Assembly (NCBI GenBank): GCA_003453735.1 | Contig: DMNE01000423.1 | Coordinates: 5,177-11,494, forward strand | DNA: 6,318 bases | Direction: 5' to 3' | Source of the DNA: Nitrospiraceae bacterium | GTDB lineage: Bacteria > Nitrospirota > Thermodesulfovibrionia > Thermodesulfovibrionales > UBA9159 | Shown here: one piece after another, positions 1 through 6,117 of the stretch | How the letters are laid out: each line of letters begins with the position of its first letter | Position numbering within the stretch: the first letter of the stretch is position 1 | Notes under the pieces: model-generated | Database searches by the model: none | What the model was told of the DNA's origin: nothing | The model's input: the letters and a program-made list of their open reading frames with translations, nothing else | Position numbers and translations under genes: made by a program

Positions 1-94
1 CTTGCCCTGATTTTTTATCCGATACAAACGCTCCTTGACTGTTGACTCCGCCGACAAGCTAACGGGTATTTGTCCTTGCAACTGCTGCGGATTA

Positions 95-114
95 CCGAAT
101 GCAACCGAATGCAA
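95..114. repeat. Tandem 10-base direct repeat (CCGAATGCAA x2)
   Basis: Two exact adjacent copies of CCGAATGCAA lie at 95-104 and 105-114. They end two bases before the stop codon of the VOC gene, whose complement TTA is at 117-119. Two short copies can arise by replication slippage; no function can be assigned. The remaining bases at 1-94 hold no gene I can support: the longest open frame from the window edge closes within 15 codons. Confidence 0.8.
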
Positions 115-116
115 TA

Positions 117-781
<665 letters not shown>

Positions 782-811
782 TTGACACAAGTTCCACCTC
801 AGTAGTATAAA
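782..811 (+). promoter_or_regulatory. Sigma70-type promoter for the 882 gene
   Basis: A perfect -35 box TTGACA (782-787) is followed by an 18-base spacer and a -10 box TATAAA (806-811), one mismatch from consensus. Transcription would start near 818-820, leaving a leader of about 60 bases before the ATG at 882. The leader contains a small GCCC/GGGC hairpin (832-842). The position and the match to consensus make it the best promoter candidate in the window, though activity is inferred. Confidence 0.65.
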
Positions 812-881
812 ATAGCGTGAATTATAAGGAAGCCCTTGGGGCGGAAAAGCCGAGTAAGTCGTTGGGGTGAACGGAGGGCGC

Positions 882-1196
882 ATGCGCTGGTACTACTACA
901 TTGCTTACTTCTTAGGTGGGGCGTTTCTAGCGAATGCGATGCCCCACTTCGTAAGCGGAGTGTCTGGGCATTCGTTCCCCAGTCCGTTCGCGAATCCACC
1001 GGGGGAGGGGCAGTCGCCGGCGCTGGTGAACGTGCTTTGGGGCTTCGCCAACCTCGTCATCGGCTACTTGCTCATCTGCAAGGTGGGGACCTTTGAGCTG
1101 AGGCGCTGGCGGCATGTTCTCTTGGCCGGGGCTGGAGCGCTCTTGATGGCCGTGATGCTCTCGCAGGCATTCGGGAAGATTTACGGCGGGCTGTGA
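882..1196 (+). CDS. Small three-helix membrane protein, function unknown
   Basis: A 104-residue hydrophobic protein that starts MRWYYYIAYFLGGAF. Three membrane segments are visible at about residues 4-22, 47-66 and 78-97, with a Pro/Gly/Ser-rich loop (PHFVSGVSGHSFPSPF, then ANPPGEG) between the first two. The WGFANLVIGYLL segment and the conserved-looking PHFVSG and PPGEG motifs resemble a family of uncharacterised bacterial membrane proteins that I recognise by pattern only; I know of no assigned function. I chose ATG 882 because GGAGGG (873-878) sits just upstream. The spacing of three bases is short. A GTG at 867 in the same frame would add five residues but has a poorer ribosome site. The gene follows a good promoter and is about 140 bases upstream of the FUSC-like gene on the same strand, so the two may be co-transcribed. 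It looks GC-rich compared with the genes on the right. Confidence 0.75.
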   Translation: MRWYYYIAYFLGGAFLANAMPHFVSGVSGHSFPSPFANPPGEGQSPALVNVLWGFANLVIGYLLICKVGTFELRRWRHVLLAGAGALLMAVMLSQAFGKIYGGL

Positions 1197-1338
1197 CAGG
1201 GGTTCCGATAGCAACTCACCGTAATCGGAGAGGTGGTACTACTGACCGGGAAGCCCCCATGCACCAATCTTAACGGGTGATGTTAGCGTTATAACTGCGT
1301 TACTGGTTTTCTTGAGGTTGTCGCAGAGGTGAGATGAA

Positions 1339-1836
1339 ATGGTGAGCGATAGGGTCAAGCGGGTGGGATGGCCGATTGTTGTGCACTCCACACGGACGGC
1401 GGTAGCGGCTGTGGCTTCGTTGTTGGTAGCACGGTTGTTCCAGCTGTCGGAAGTGTACTGGGCGCCGATTACAACTCTCGTGATCACGCAGTCATCGCTG
1501 GGTACAGCGTTCACCGTTTCCTGGCAGCGATTCGTCGGAACGGCACTAGGAGCGTTGGTTGGTGCGATTGTGTCGAGTCACTTCGGATCGCACGTGCTTG
1601 TATTCGGTACTTGCGTATTCATCCTTGGGCTGCTTTGCGCCGTGGCGCATTCGGATCGAAGCGCATATCGCTTTGGGGGCGTTACGCTGGCCATTGTGTT
1701 GTTGGTGCCGCGAGAGGGTTCTGCATGGCGAATAGCCTTTCACCGGTTCGCTGAAGTGACCGTCGGACTTGGTGTGGCGCTGATATTGGCCTGGGTGTGG
1801 CCAGAGAGGGAAGAGACACCATCGGGGAAAAGTTGA
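1339..1836 (+). CDS. FUSC-family inner-membrane protein, half-size
   Basis: A 165-residue integral membrane protein resembling the membrane domain of the FUSC (fusaric acid resistance)/aromatic-acid exporter group. Visible hallmarks are a first helix with an arginine (STRTAVAAVASLLVARLF, residues 17-34), the YWAPITTLVITQ segment (40-51), and a glycine-patterned helix beginning RFVGTALGALVGAI (64-77). Further helices lie at about 86-104 and 112-124, and the last helix starts RFAEVTVGLGVAL (136-148) and ends in AWVWPE. Characterised FUSC exporters are much longer, with a doubled membrane domain and cytoplasmic regions; this protein holds only one membrane unit and a short polar tail, so it would have to oligomerise to form a path. 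GAGGTGA (1326-1332) lies six bases before the ATG, a strong support for this start. Substrate is unknown; efflux of organic acids is only the family's reputation. It lies downstream of the small membrane gene on the same strand. Confidence 0.82.
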   Translation: MVSDRVKRVGWPIVVHSTRTAVAAVASLLVARLFQLSEVYWAPITTLVITQSSLGTAFTVSWQRFVGTALGALVGAIVSSHFGSHVLVFGTCVFILGLLCAVAHSDRSAYRFGGVTLAIVLLVPREGSAWRIAFHRFAEVTVGLGVALILAWVWPEREETPSGKS

Positions 1837-1853
1837 ATTCTTTTTTATTCCCT

Positions 1854-1905
1854 AGGACTCGATGGTCTCAATTGCTCTGAGACATGGCGGCAAATGAGTC
1901 CTTTT
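1854..1905 (+). terminator. Nested inverted repeat after the FUSC-like gene, possible terminator
   Basis: AGGACTC (1854-1860) pairs perfectly with GAGTCCT (1896-1902). Inside it GTCTCA (1865-1870) pairs perfectly with TGAGAC (1878-1883) around a 7-base loop. The outer arm runs into TTTT (1902-1905). The position 17 bases after the stop codon suits a transcription end. Unpaired bases between the two stems and the short T-run make it a weaker terminator than the one at 3657. Confidence 0.35.
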
Positions 1906-2034
1906 GACTCTGCCGAGCAGGGATACCCCGCGCTCGACATCGGCCTGAAGAATGTCAGATTCCGAAAGAAACCTTGCGTCTGTGTAAACAAGCCACGGTA
2001 TTGACTTCAGGAAGAAGCCAAACTTTCCGAGTCT

Positions 2035-2063
2035 GCGGGGACATTTTGCGGATTTTGTCCCGC
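2035..2063. repeat. Imperfect inverted repeat (GCGGGGACA / TGTCCCGC)
   Basis: GCGGGGACA (2035-2043) and TGTCCCGC (2056-2063) form an eight-pair stem with one bulged G around a 12-base loop. No T-run follows, so it is not an obvious terminator. It could be a remnant of a mobile-element end, an operator-like palindrome, or chance. Confidence 0.5.
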
Positions 2064-2111
2064 ACTGAACAGGGAAAGGGGCTTTGCCATCACTTCACAG
2101 GATGGGCTGGT

Positions 2112-2125
2112 AGACCTTCAGGTCT
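2112..2125. repeat. Short perfect hairpin (AGACC TTCA GGTCT)
   Basis: AGACC (2112-2116) and GGTCT (2121-2125) flank the loop TTCA, and only two T follow. The stem is short and there is no coding context, so the role is unknown; a weak terminator in either direction is possible. Confidence 0.35.
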
Positions 2126-2498
2126 TTCCTGTACTCAACATAGTTGGGTTTTTGGCGTACGTGCGTAGTTCAAACGAAAATACTCGGTGAGTCAAAGGGC
2201 AGGAAATAAAGAGTATGTGTAGTACTTGAGACCGGCTTGATCCAAATATCGAGGGATCTTCGGAGTTAATAACACTGACTAATCCTCGCATCTTAATTAT
2301 TTGCAACACCATTTAGAGGGCACCCGTCAAGCGTCAAACTACCCCTTCCGAGTTTTTTCTTCTCTCCCTTAAATCTGAGCTACCGACGGTCATTTACCTT
2401 TACCGTTATTTCGTTGAGATCGGTGTTTAATCTTTGCTGCACCAAACACCCATTAGAAGGCTTTTAGGAGAAATGCACTTGTAACGCCCTGATGACTG

Positions 2499-2615
2499 AC
2501 GGATGCCACCGGACGACATGAGAAAGGATAAAGACGATTTCCAGGCTGAAAACATAGTCAGCCGAAAAAACCTCCTGTGGCACACGTTCAGGTCCATCCG
2601 GTATTAGATTTTTTT
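2499..2615 (+). other. Possible folded RNA ending in a T7 tract
   Basis: CGGATG (2499-2504) is complementary to CATCCG (2595-2600), and ACCGGA just inside the left arm is complementary to TCCGGT just at the right arm. Two alternative long-range pairings therefore close the same segment of about 90 bases. A run of seven T (2609-2615) comes shortly after. This could be a small RNA or a leader element with a terminator, but the hairpin directly before the T-run is weak and I recognise no known riboswitch consensus. A 29-codon open frame (2518-2607) lies inside without a ribosome site. Confidence 0.18.
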
Positions 2616-2696
2616 AATAGTTCCCTGTGACATTTCTATACCACATTTCTTGGTCCCCCGTTGCCTCACATGAAAAATCTATACGAAATGGGTTCT

Positions 2697-2725
2697 TTTC
2701 TCTTCATTCTATGTCGTGTTATAAT
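2697..2725 (+). promoter_or_regulatory. Extended -10 promoter for the binding-protein gene
   Basis: A consensus -10 box TATAAT (2720-2725) is preceded by TG one base upstream (TGT, 2717-2719), the extended -10 arrangement. The -35 region is weak: TTTCTC at 2697-2702 gives a 17-base spacer. Extended -10 promoters can work without a good -35. Transcription would start near 2732, giving a leader of about 55 bases before the ATG at 2787. Confidence 0.6.
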
Positions 2726-2786
2726 GCGTCAAGTTCATCGATTTACCCACACTAAGACACGATGAACCAAACCAAAAGGAGGCGTC

Positions 2787-3641
2787 ATGAAAAAAAAAGA
2801 ATTCTTATGTATGCTTCTTGTTGTATTCGCGGTTGGTTTGATGTCCGCTTCAGCAAAGGCGTCGGAATTCAAGATCATTATCATGCAGGACGATAAAGAT
2901 GCTGCTGAGAATTTTCAGCCTTTGCTGGCATATCTTAAAAAGAAAGGCGTTGGCGCTGCTCTTATTGGCGCTCCAAATTACTCTGCTGCTGCAAAGATGT
3001 TTACAGAAGGGAAAGGTGATGCGATGTTCAGCGGTTCCGGCGTCGCCGGAACCTTGATCATCAAAGACCTGGCAACCCCGACAGTTAGACCTTTGACAAA
3101 GGAAGGCTACAGCACATATTGGGCTGTTGTCATTGCAGCAAAGGGTTCGCCTAAGTTCACAGGTACTGCTGACTATTTTAGCAACAAAAGAGTGATATTT
3201 ACTGCTGTTGCTTCCGCGGGAGAGTTCTTCTACCACTCTATCCCAAACATCAAAAATGTGAAGGCAACAATTGATATCGCTGCCTCCCATGGTGTTGCAA
3301 TAGATGCGCTTGCGAGGGGCGCTGCTGATGTGGCCATAGTGAAGAATCGTGTATGGGACAACAAGAAGAAAGACTATCCAACCCTTGAGATGGTAGGAGA
3401 GGATAAGGGTGAAAATCCTGACAACACCCTGATGATTTCAAAAAAGGCTGACCAGAAGACCGTTTTAAAGATTTCTGATGCCCTGCTTTCTTTGAAGGAA
3501 GATACCTCTTCTGAGGCAGCGGCAGTTAAAGAGAAACTGAAAATTCAGGGCTTTATTAAGACAACGAAGGAAGATTTCAAACATACCCTTTCATTGCTTA
3601 AAAAGGCAGGCGTTACAAAAACATTTGATTTCAAGTTTTAA
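2787..3641 (+). CDS. PhnD/SsuA-like periplasmic substrate-binding protein
   Basis: A 284-residue exported protein. Residues 1-25 are a Sec signal peptide: MKKKEF, a hydrophobic core CMLLVVFAVGLM, and a signal-peptidase-I-like site A23-K24-A25 before S26. The mature part matches type II periplasmic binding proteins of the phosphonate/PhnD group: a first lobe with FQPLLAYLKKKGVG, the GDAMFSGSG loop (78-85), YWAVVIAAKGS (111-121), and NKRVIFTAVASAGEFFYH (133-150), where PhnD proteins have a ligand loop. The hallmark SHGVAIDALARGAADVAIVKN (167-187) follows, then PDNTLMISKK. Length is usual for the family. AAAGGAGG (2775-2782), four bases before the ATG, fixes the start and suggests strong expression. 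No ABC permease or ATPase gene follows; a terminator comes next and then a chemoreceptor operon, so a sensory role is as likely as transport. The ligand (phosphonate, phosphite, sulfonate or another small anion) cannot be decided from sequence. Confidence 0.87.
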   Translation: MKKKEFLCMLLVVFAVGLMSASAKASEFKIIIMQDDKDAAENFQPLLAYLKKKGVGAALIGAPNYSAAAKMFTEGKGDAMFSGSGVAGTLIIKDLATPTVRPLTKEGYSTYWAVVIAAKGSPKFTGTADYFSNKRVIFTAVASAGEFFYHSIPNIKNVKATIDIAASHGVAIDALARGAADVAIVKNRVWDNKKKDYPTLEMVGEDKGENPDNTLMISKKADQKTVLKISDALLSLKEDTSSEAAAVKEKLKIQGFIKTTKEDFKHTLSLLKKAGVTKTFDFKF

Positions 3642-3656
3642 CAGTTAATAATTCTT

Positions 3657-3686
3657 AAAAGGGGACGGCAGTGCCGCTTCCTTTTT
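3657..3686 (+). terminator. Intrinsic terminator after the binding-protein gene
   Basis: A hairpin begins AAAAGGGG (3657-3664) with CGGC (3666-3669), has loop AGT, and returns with GCCG (3673-3676) and CCTTTTT (3680-3686). AAAAGG pairs with CCTTTT and CGGC with GCCG; two G-T wobbles and one A-C mismatch lie between. The T-run continues the stem. It starts 16 bases after the stop codon and would largely separate this transcript from the genes downstream. The A-run on the left arm would let it work in both directions. Confidence 0.85.
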
Positions 3687-3712
3687 AAAGACTTTATGTC
3701 AGAGAAATATTT

Positions 3713-3932
3713 ATGACCACGAAAAAGATAAGGGAGATTGCCAAAGAAATGGGTGTAAAGGCCGGGAATAGAATAAGGCCGACTTTCTGCGCACCATTCA
3801 GCGCCAGAAGGGAATTTTGACTGCTTCGGCACCAGAAGAGAAACATGCGATCAGTTTAACTGTCTCTGGCAGGATGATTGCTTAGACCTGACGCAGCTGG
3901 ACTGCTCGACAGCTTTTAGAGGAACAAAATGA
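3713..3932 (+). pseudogene. Rho-N/SAP-like small cysteine protein, broken by two frameshifts
   Basis: Three consecutive frames give one recognisable family protein. Frame 1 (3713-3775) encodes MTTKKIREIAKEMGVKAG and NRI; frame 2 (3775-3810) KADFLRTIQRQK; frame 3 (3810-3932) begins GNFDCFGTRRETCDQFNC and LWQDDCL and ends FRGTK. Joined, these make about 73 residues: a helical Rho-N/SAP-like half (IREIAKEMGVK plus KADFLRTIQR) and a half with four closely spaced cysteines (C-x7-C-x4-C-x5-C) that could bind metal. I recognise the pattern from small uncharacterised proteins of Deltaproteobacteria; function is unknown, nucleic-acid binding being inference. Each break equals loss of one base: one near 3773-3777 (ATAAGG, perhaps once ATAAAGG) and one at the GGG of 3810-3812. 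Uninterrupted, frame 1 stops at 3818-3820. The final TGA (3930-3932) overlaps the chemoreceptor ATG. The good conservation suggests recent decay or homopolymer sequencing errors. Its own ribosome site is weak (AGAGAA near 3701). Confidence 0.75.
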
Positions 3933-5926
3933 AGATTTTCTCATTCAGCACTGTCCGCAACAAATTCATGATTCCGATGCTTATACTGACTGTGCTGCTC
4001 CTCTCCCTGTTGGGAATGTTTATGGCAATGAATAGTGTCTCAGCCATCAAGAGTATGCTGCAATCGAAGGCTAAAGCAATGACTGACTTCGTGGCCAAAG
4101 TAAGCATCACTTCTTATAGGAATTTTGACTACCTTGCCCTCGACAATCTTGTTCAGGAGATAGTGAAAGACCCAGAGGTGGATTTCGCCGTATTCTATGA
4201 CCCAAAGGGAAACCCTCTGACGAAAGAAGTGAAGAAAAGCGCATCGCCCTTCATTGTTCTTGACCGGGAAATCGTCGACGAAAATGGCTTAAATCTTGGT
4301 CATCTAAAGATTGGCTTTAACAGGAAATCCATATCGAGCAATATACGTAGAAGCTTCATAATCCTCTCCGTAAGCATTGTTGTTGCAATATTTTTATTCG
4401 CATTCGGAATGAAAATGCTCAGTGAGCAGGTTATAGTCCGACCAATTATGCAGATGGAACAAGTTGCGGAGAAAATGGCCTCTGGGGATCTCAAAACCGC
4501 GATAGAAACAGCCGGCAATGATGAGTTTGCGGCGCTCGGCAGAGCAATGAACAAGATGGCATCCAATCTTAAGGATATGCTCATAAAGGTGAGAGCAGTA
4601 TCAAAAAAGGTTTCTGAGGTAACGGGGGGGATTGCGCTCTCATCGGTGAAGGTCCTTGCTGGTTCAAACGTGCAGCATGAGACAGTGGAAAGAACCTCGA
4701 AATACATAGCGGAGATAGACAACTCCATATCTTCGGTTGCCATGGCTGCTGATAATCTTGCGACTTCATCCGAGAGGGCATCATCTTCGGTAACCGAGAT
4801 GGCCACATCCATAGAAAATGTCGCGGAAAGCGCGAATGTTTTTTCGATCAACGCTTCAGATGCTGCTACATCCATTGAAGAGATGGTTGCTTCCATAAAA
4901 GAGATTGCTGAAAGCCTTGAACTTATCTCAATATCTTCTGAAGAGACCGCTTCATCCATTGCCGAGATAAATACAGCCGTAAAAGAAGTTGAAAGGAGTG
5001 CCATTGAATCGGTTAGTCTTGCCGAGCATGTTACTGCAGAGGCATCTGGAAAGGGCATGAAGGCAGCGAATGCCGCCATAAAAGGTATGGAGGAGATAAA
5101 GACCAACGTTGGAGCGATCGCAGAGGTCATCAACAGACTTGAGAAAAGGTCTGAGGAAATAAGGGAGATACTGAAAGTTATAGCAGATGTCGCAGACGAG
5201 ACAAACCTTCTTGCACTTAATGCAGCGATACTTGCTGCCCAGGCCGGGGAGCATGGAAAGGGTTTTGCTGTGGTTGCAGATGAGATAAAGAGTCTCGCAG
5301 AAAAGACATCGCTTTCAACCAAGGAGATCGATGCATTAATAAAGTCGGTTGAGGCAGAGACAAGAGCAAGTGTTGATCTGGCCAAAACGGGAATAAAGAG
5401 CGTTGAGAATGGCGTAAAGCTGGTAAAAGAGGTGAATATTGCTCTCACGAGCATTCTTGACAGTTCAAATCCATCTACTGAAAAAGCAAAGCTGATACAG
5501 AGAGCGGCGACAGAACAAGCCAATGTTATTAAGGGGATAACAGAGTCGATCAGAAGCATAAGCGAACAGATAGAACATATCTCAAAGGCAACCAAGGAGC
5601 AGAGCACGGGCAGCAGGCAGATCATAGAATCGATAGAACGCATAAAAGAGCTTTCCCGTAACGTAAAGAATGCCACAAATGAGCAGTCCATCGGCGGTAG
5701 GCAGATATCGGAGACCATAGAAACTATATCCAGGCAGGCTGTACAAATTGCAGACGCAACTTCCAAGCAGCGGGACAGAAGCAGAGAGATAGTGAAGGTG
5801 ATAGAGAACATAAAGAAGATTGCCGACGAATCTGTGGGTATTTCCAACACAATGAATCTGTCCATAACGACGCTGGAGGAAGAGACAAAGTCATTACTGG
5901 TGGAACTTCAGAGGTTCGAGGTCTAA
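3929..5926 (+). CDS. Methyl-accepting chemotaxis protein with sCache-like sensor and about 64-heptad signalling domain
   Basis: A 665-residue membrane chemoreceptor. TM1 is at about 14-34. A periplasmic domain follows at 36-141 whose [17 protein letters not shown] (84-100) resembles the central strands of single-Cache/PAS-like sensors. TM2 is at 143-163 and HAMP at about 164-219, including [19 protein letters not shown] (170-188) and [13 protein letters not shown]. The cytoplasmic coiled-coil hairpin turns near G440. Its tip carries [20 protein letters not shown] (424-443) then [17 protein letters not shown]. Each arm is about 220 residues, near 31-32 heptads, resembling the 40+24H/64H receptor class; both arms show 28-residue repeats. 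Probable methylation motifs include [10 protein letters not shown] (313-322). It ends LQRFEV, without a CheR-tethering NWETF-like tail, and I see no Cys or Trp. AGAGGA (3918-3923) five bases before the ATG supports the start, which overlaps the upstream small gene (ATGA), suggesting translational coupling. It would signal to a CheA/CheW array not encoded here. The adjacent binding protein is a candidate ligand presenter. Confidence 0.95.
   Translation: MKIFSFSTVRNKFMIPMLILTVLLLSLLGMFMAMNSVSAIKSMLQSKAKAMTDFVAKVSITSYRNFDYLALDNLVQEIVKDPEVDFAVFYDPKGNPLTKEVKKSASPFIVLDREIVDENGLNLGHLKIGFNRKSISSNIRRSFIILSVSIVVAIFLFAFGMKMLSEQVIVRPIMQMEQVAEKMASGDLKTAIETAGNDEFAALGRAMNKMASNLKDMLIKVRAVSKKVSEVTGGIALSSVKVLAGSNVQHETVERTSKYIAEIDNSISSVAMAADNLATSSERASSSVTEMATSIENVAESANVFSINASDAATSIEEMVASIKEIAESLELISISSEETASSIAEINTAVKEVERSAIESVSLAEHVTAEASGKGMKAANAAIKGMEEIKTNVGAIAEVINRLEKRSEEIREILKVIADVADETNLLALNAAILAAQAGEHGKGFAVVADEIKSLAEKTSLSTKEIDALIKSVEAETRASVDLAKTGIKSVENGVKLVKEVNIALTSILDSSNPSTEKAKLIQRAATEQANVIKGITESIRSISEQIEHISKATKEQSTGSRQIIESIERIKELSRNVKNATNEQSIGGRQISETIETISRQAVQIADATSKQRDRSREIVKVIENIKKIADESVGISNTMNLSITTLEEETKSLLVELQRFEV
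5504..5833 (+). repeat. 28-residue (84-base) repeats in the chemoreceptor C-terminal arm
   Basis: Four in-phase units start at residues 526, 554, 582 and 610. The best matches are [38 protein letters not shown] and [19 protein letters not shown]; the first unit ([19 protein letters not shown]) is more diverged. The EQ (KQ in the last) recurs exactly every 28 residues, which is four heptads, so the units stack in register on the coiled coil. The similarity is at protein level; the DNA has diverged. Confidence 0.7.
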
Positions 5927-5979
5927 TGTGCATATTCAGCATACAGGAAAAAGGGAAGGAATCAACTGAGAGGCACTGA

Positions 5980-5998
5980 TTCAATAACTGTTATTGAA
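5980..5998. promoter_or_regulatory. Perfect 19-base palindrome (possible operator)
   Basis: TTCAATAA (5980-5987) and TTATTGAA (5991-5998) are perfect complements around CTG, about 54 bases after the chemoreceptor stop and 120 bases before the next gene. On the plus strand it is followed by A-runs, so it is not an intrinsic terminator in that direction; on the minus strand T residues follow, but no gene is there to terminate. An AT-rich 8+3+8 palindrome suits a dimeric repressor site. A second small hairpin (CTGTT AAG AACAG, 6005-6017) follows at once. Confidence 0.5.
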
Positions 5999-6117
5999 AA
6001 AAGGCTGTTAAGAACAGGCATTTAATCTGAGAGTATATTTTCTTTTTCGCCTTTCGTTCTATTGCCAGGGTTAGGAGCGTTTATACCGTTGAGGAGATCC
6101 CTAAGAAAAAGGTTCAA

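Larger units (their letters stand above)
1906..2690. other. Long gene-poor region
   Basis: Together with its flanks, this region leaves about 950 bases between the FUSC-like stop and the binding-protein start with no gene I can support. Open frames here (for example plus 1974-2168 and minus 2118-2312) lack ribosome sites and recognisable motifs. A minus-strand reading around 2160-1858 gives locally protein-like stretches such as KPNYVEYRKDLKVYQPIL but is cut by stops, so at most it could be a decayed gene. Three structural elements inside are listed separately. No terminal inverted repeats with target duplications, and no tRNA, were seen. Confidence 0.5.

Noticed and set aside
1204..1229. TCCGAT/ATCGGA inverted repeat between the two membrane-protein genes
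   Set aside because: Six pairs around a 14-base loop with no T-run; too weak to call a terminator or operator.
1974..2168. 64-codon plus-strand open frame in the gene-poor stretch
   Set aside because: No ribosome site, no family resemblance, and it runs through the inverted repeats at 2035 and 2112.
1858..2175. Minus-strand reading with protein-like pieces (KPNYVEYRKDLKVYQPIL; WLVYTDARFLSESDILQADV)
   Set aside because: Interrupted by TGA at 2097-2095 and bounded by another stop at 2172-2170, with no start or ribosome site. It could be decayed coding sequence, but I cannot match it to a family.
2118..2312. 64-codon minus-strand open frame starting MVLQIIKMRG
   Set aside because: No Shine-Dalgarno before the ATG and no recognisable domain; overlaps the hairpin at 2112-2125.
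2518..2607. 29-codon open frame (MRKDKDDFQAENIVSRKNLL...) before the T7 tract
   Set aside because: No ribosome site and no known relative; length is within chance.
3713..3820. Frame 1 of the cysteine protein taken as a complete 35-residue gene
   Set aside because: The family sequence continues in the other two frames, so the early stop is a product of the frameshift.
4300..5865. 521-codon open frame antisense to the chemoreceptor
   Set aside because: A shadow produced by the receptor's biased codon use; the plus-strand product has unmistakable TM, HAMP and MCP-tip signatures.
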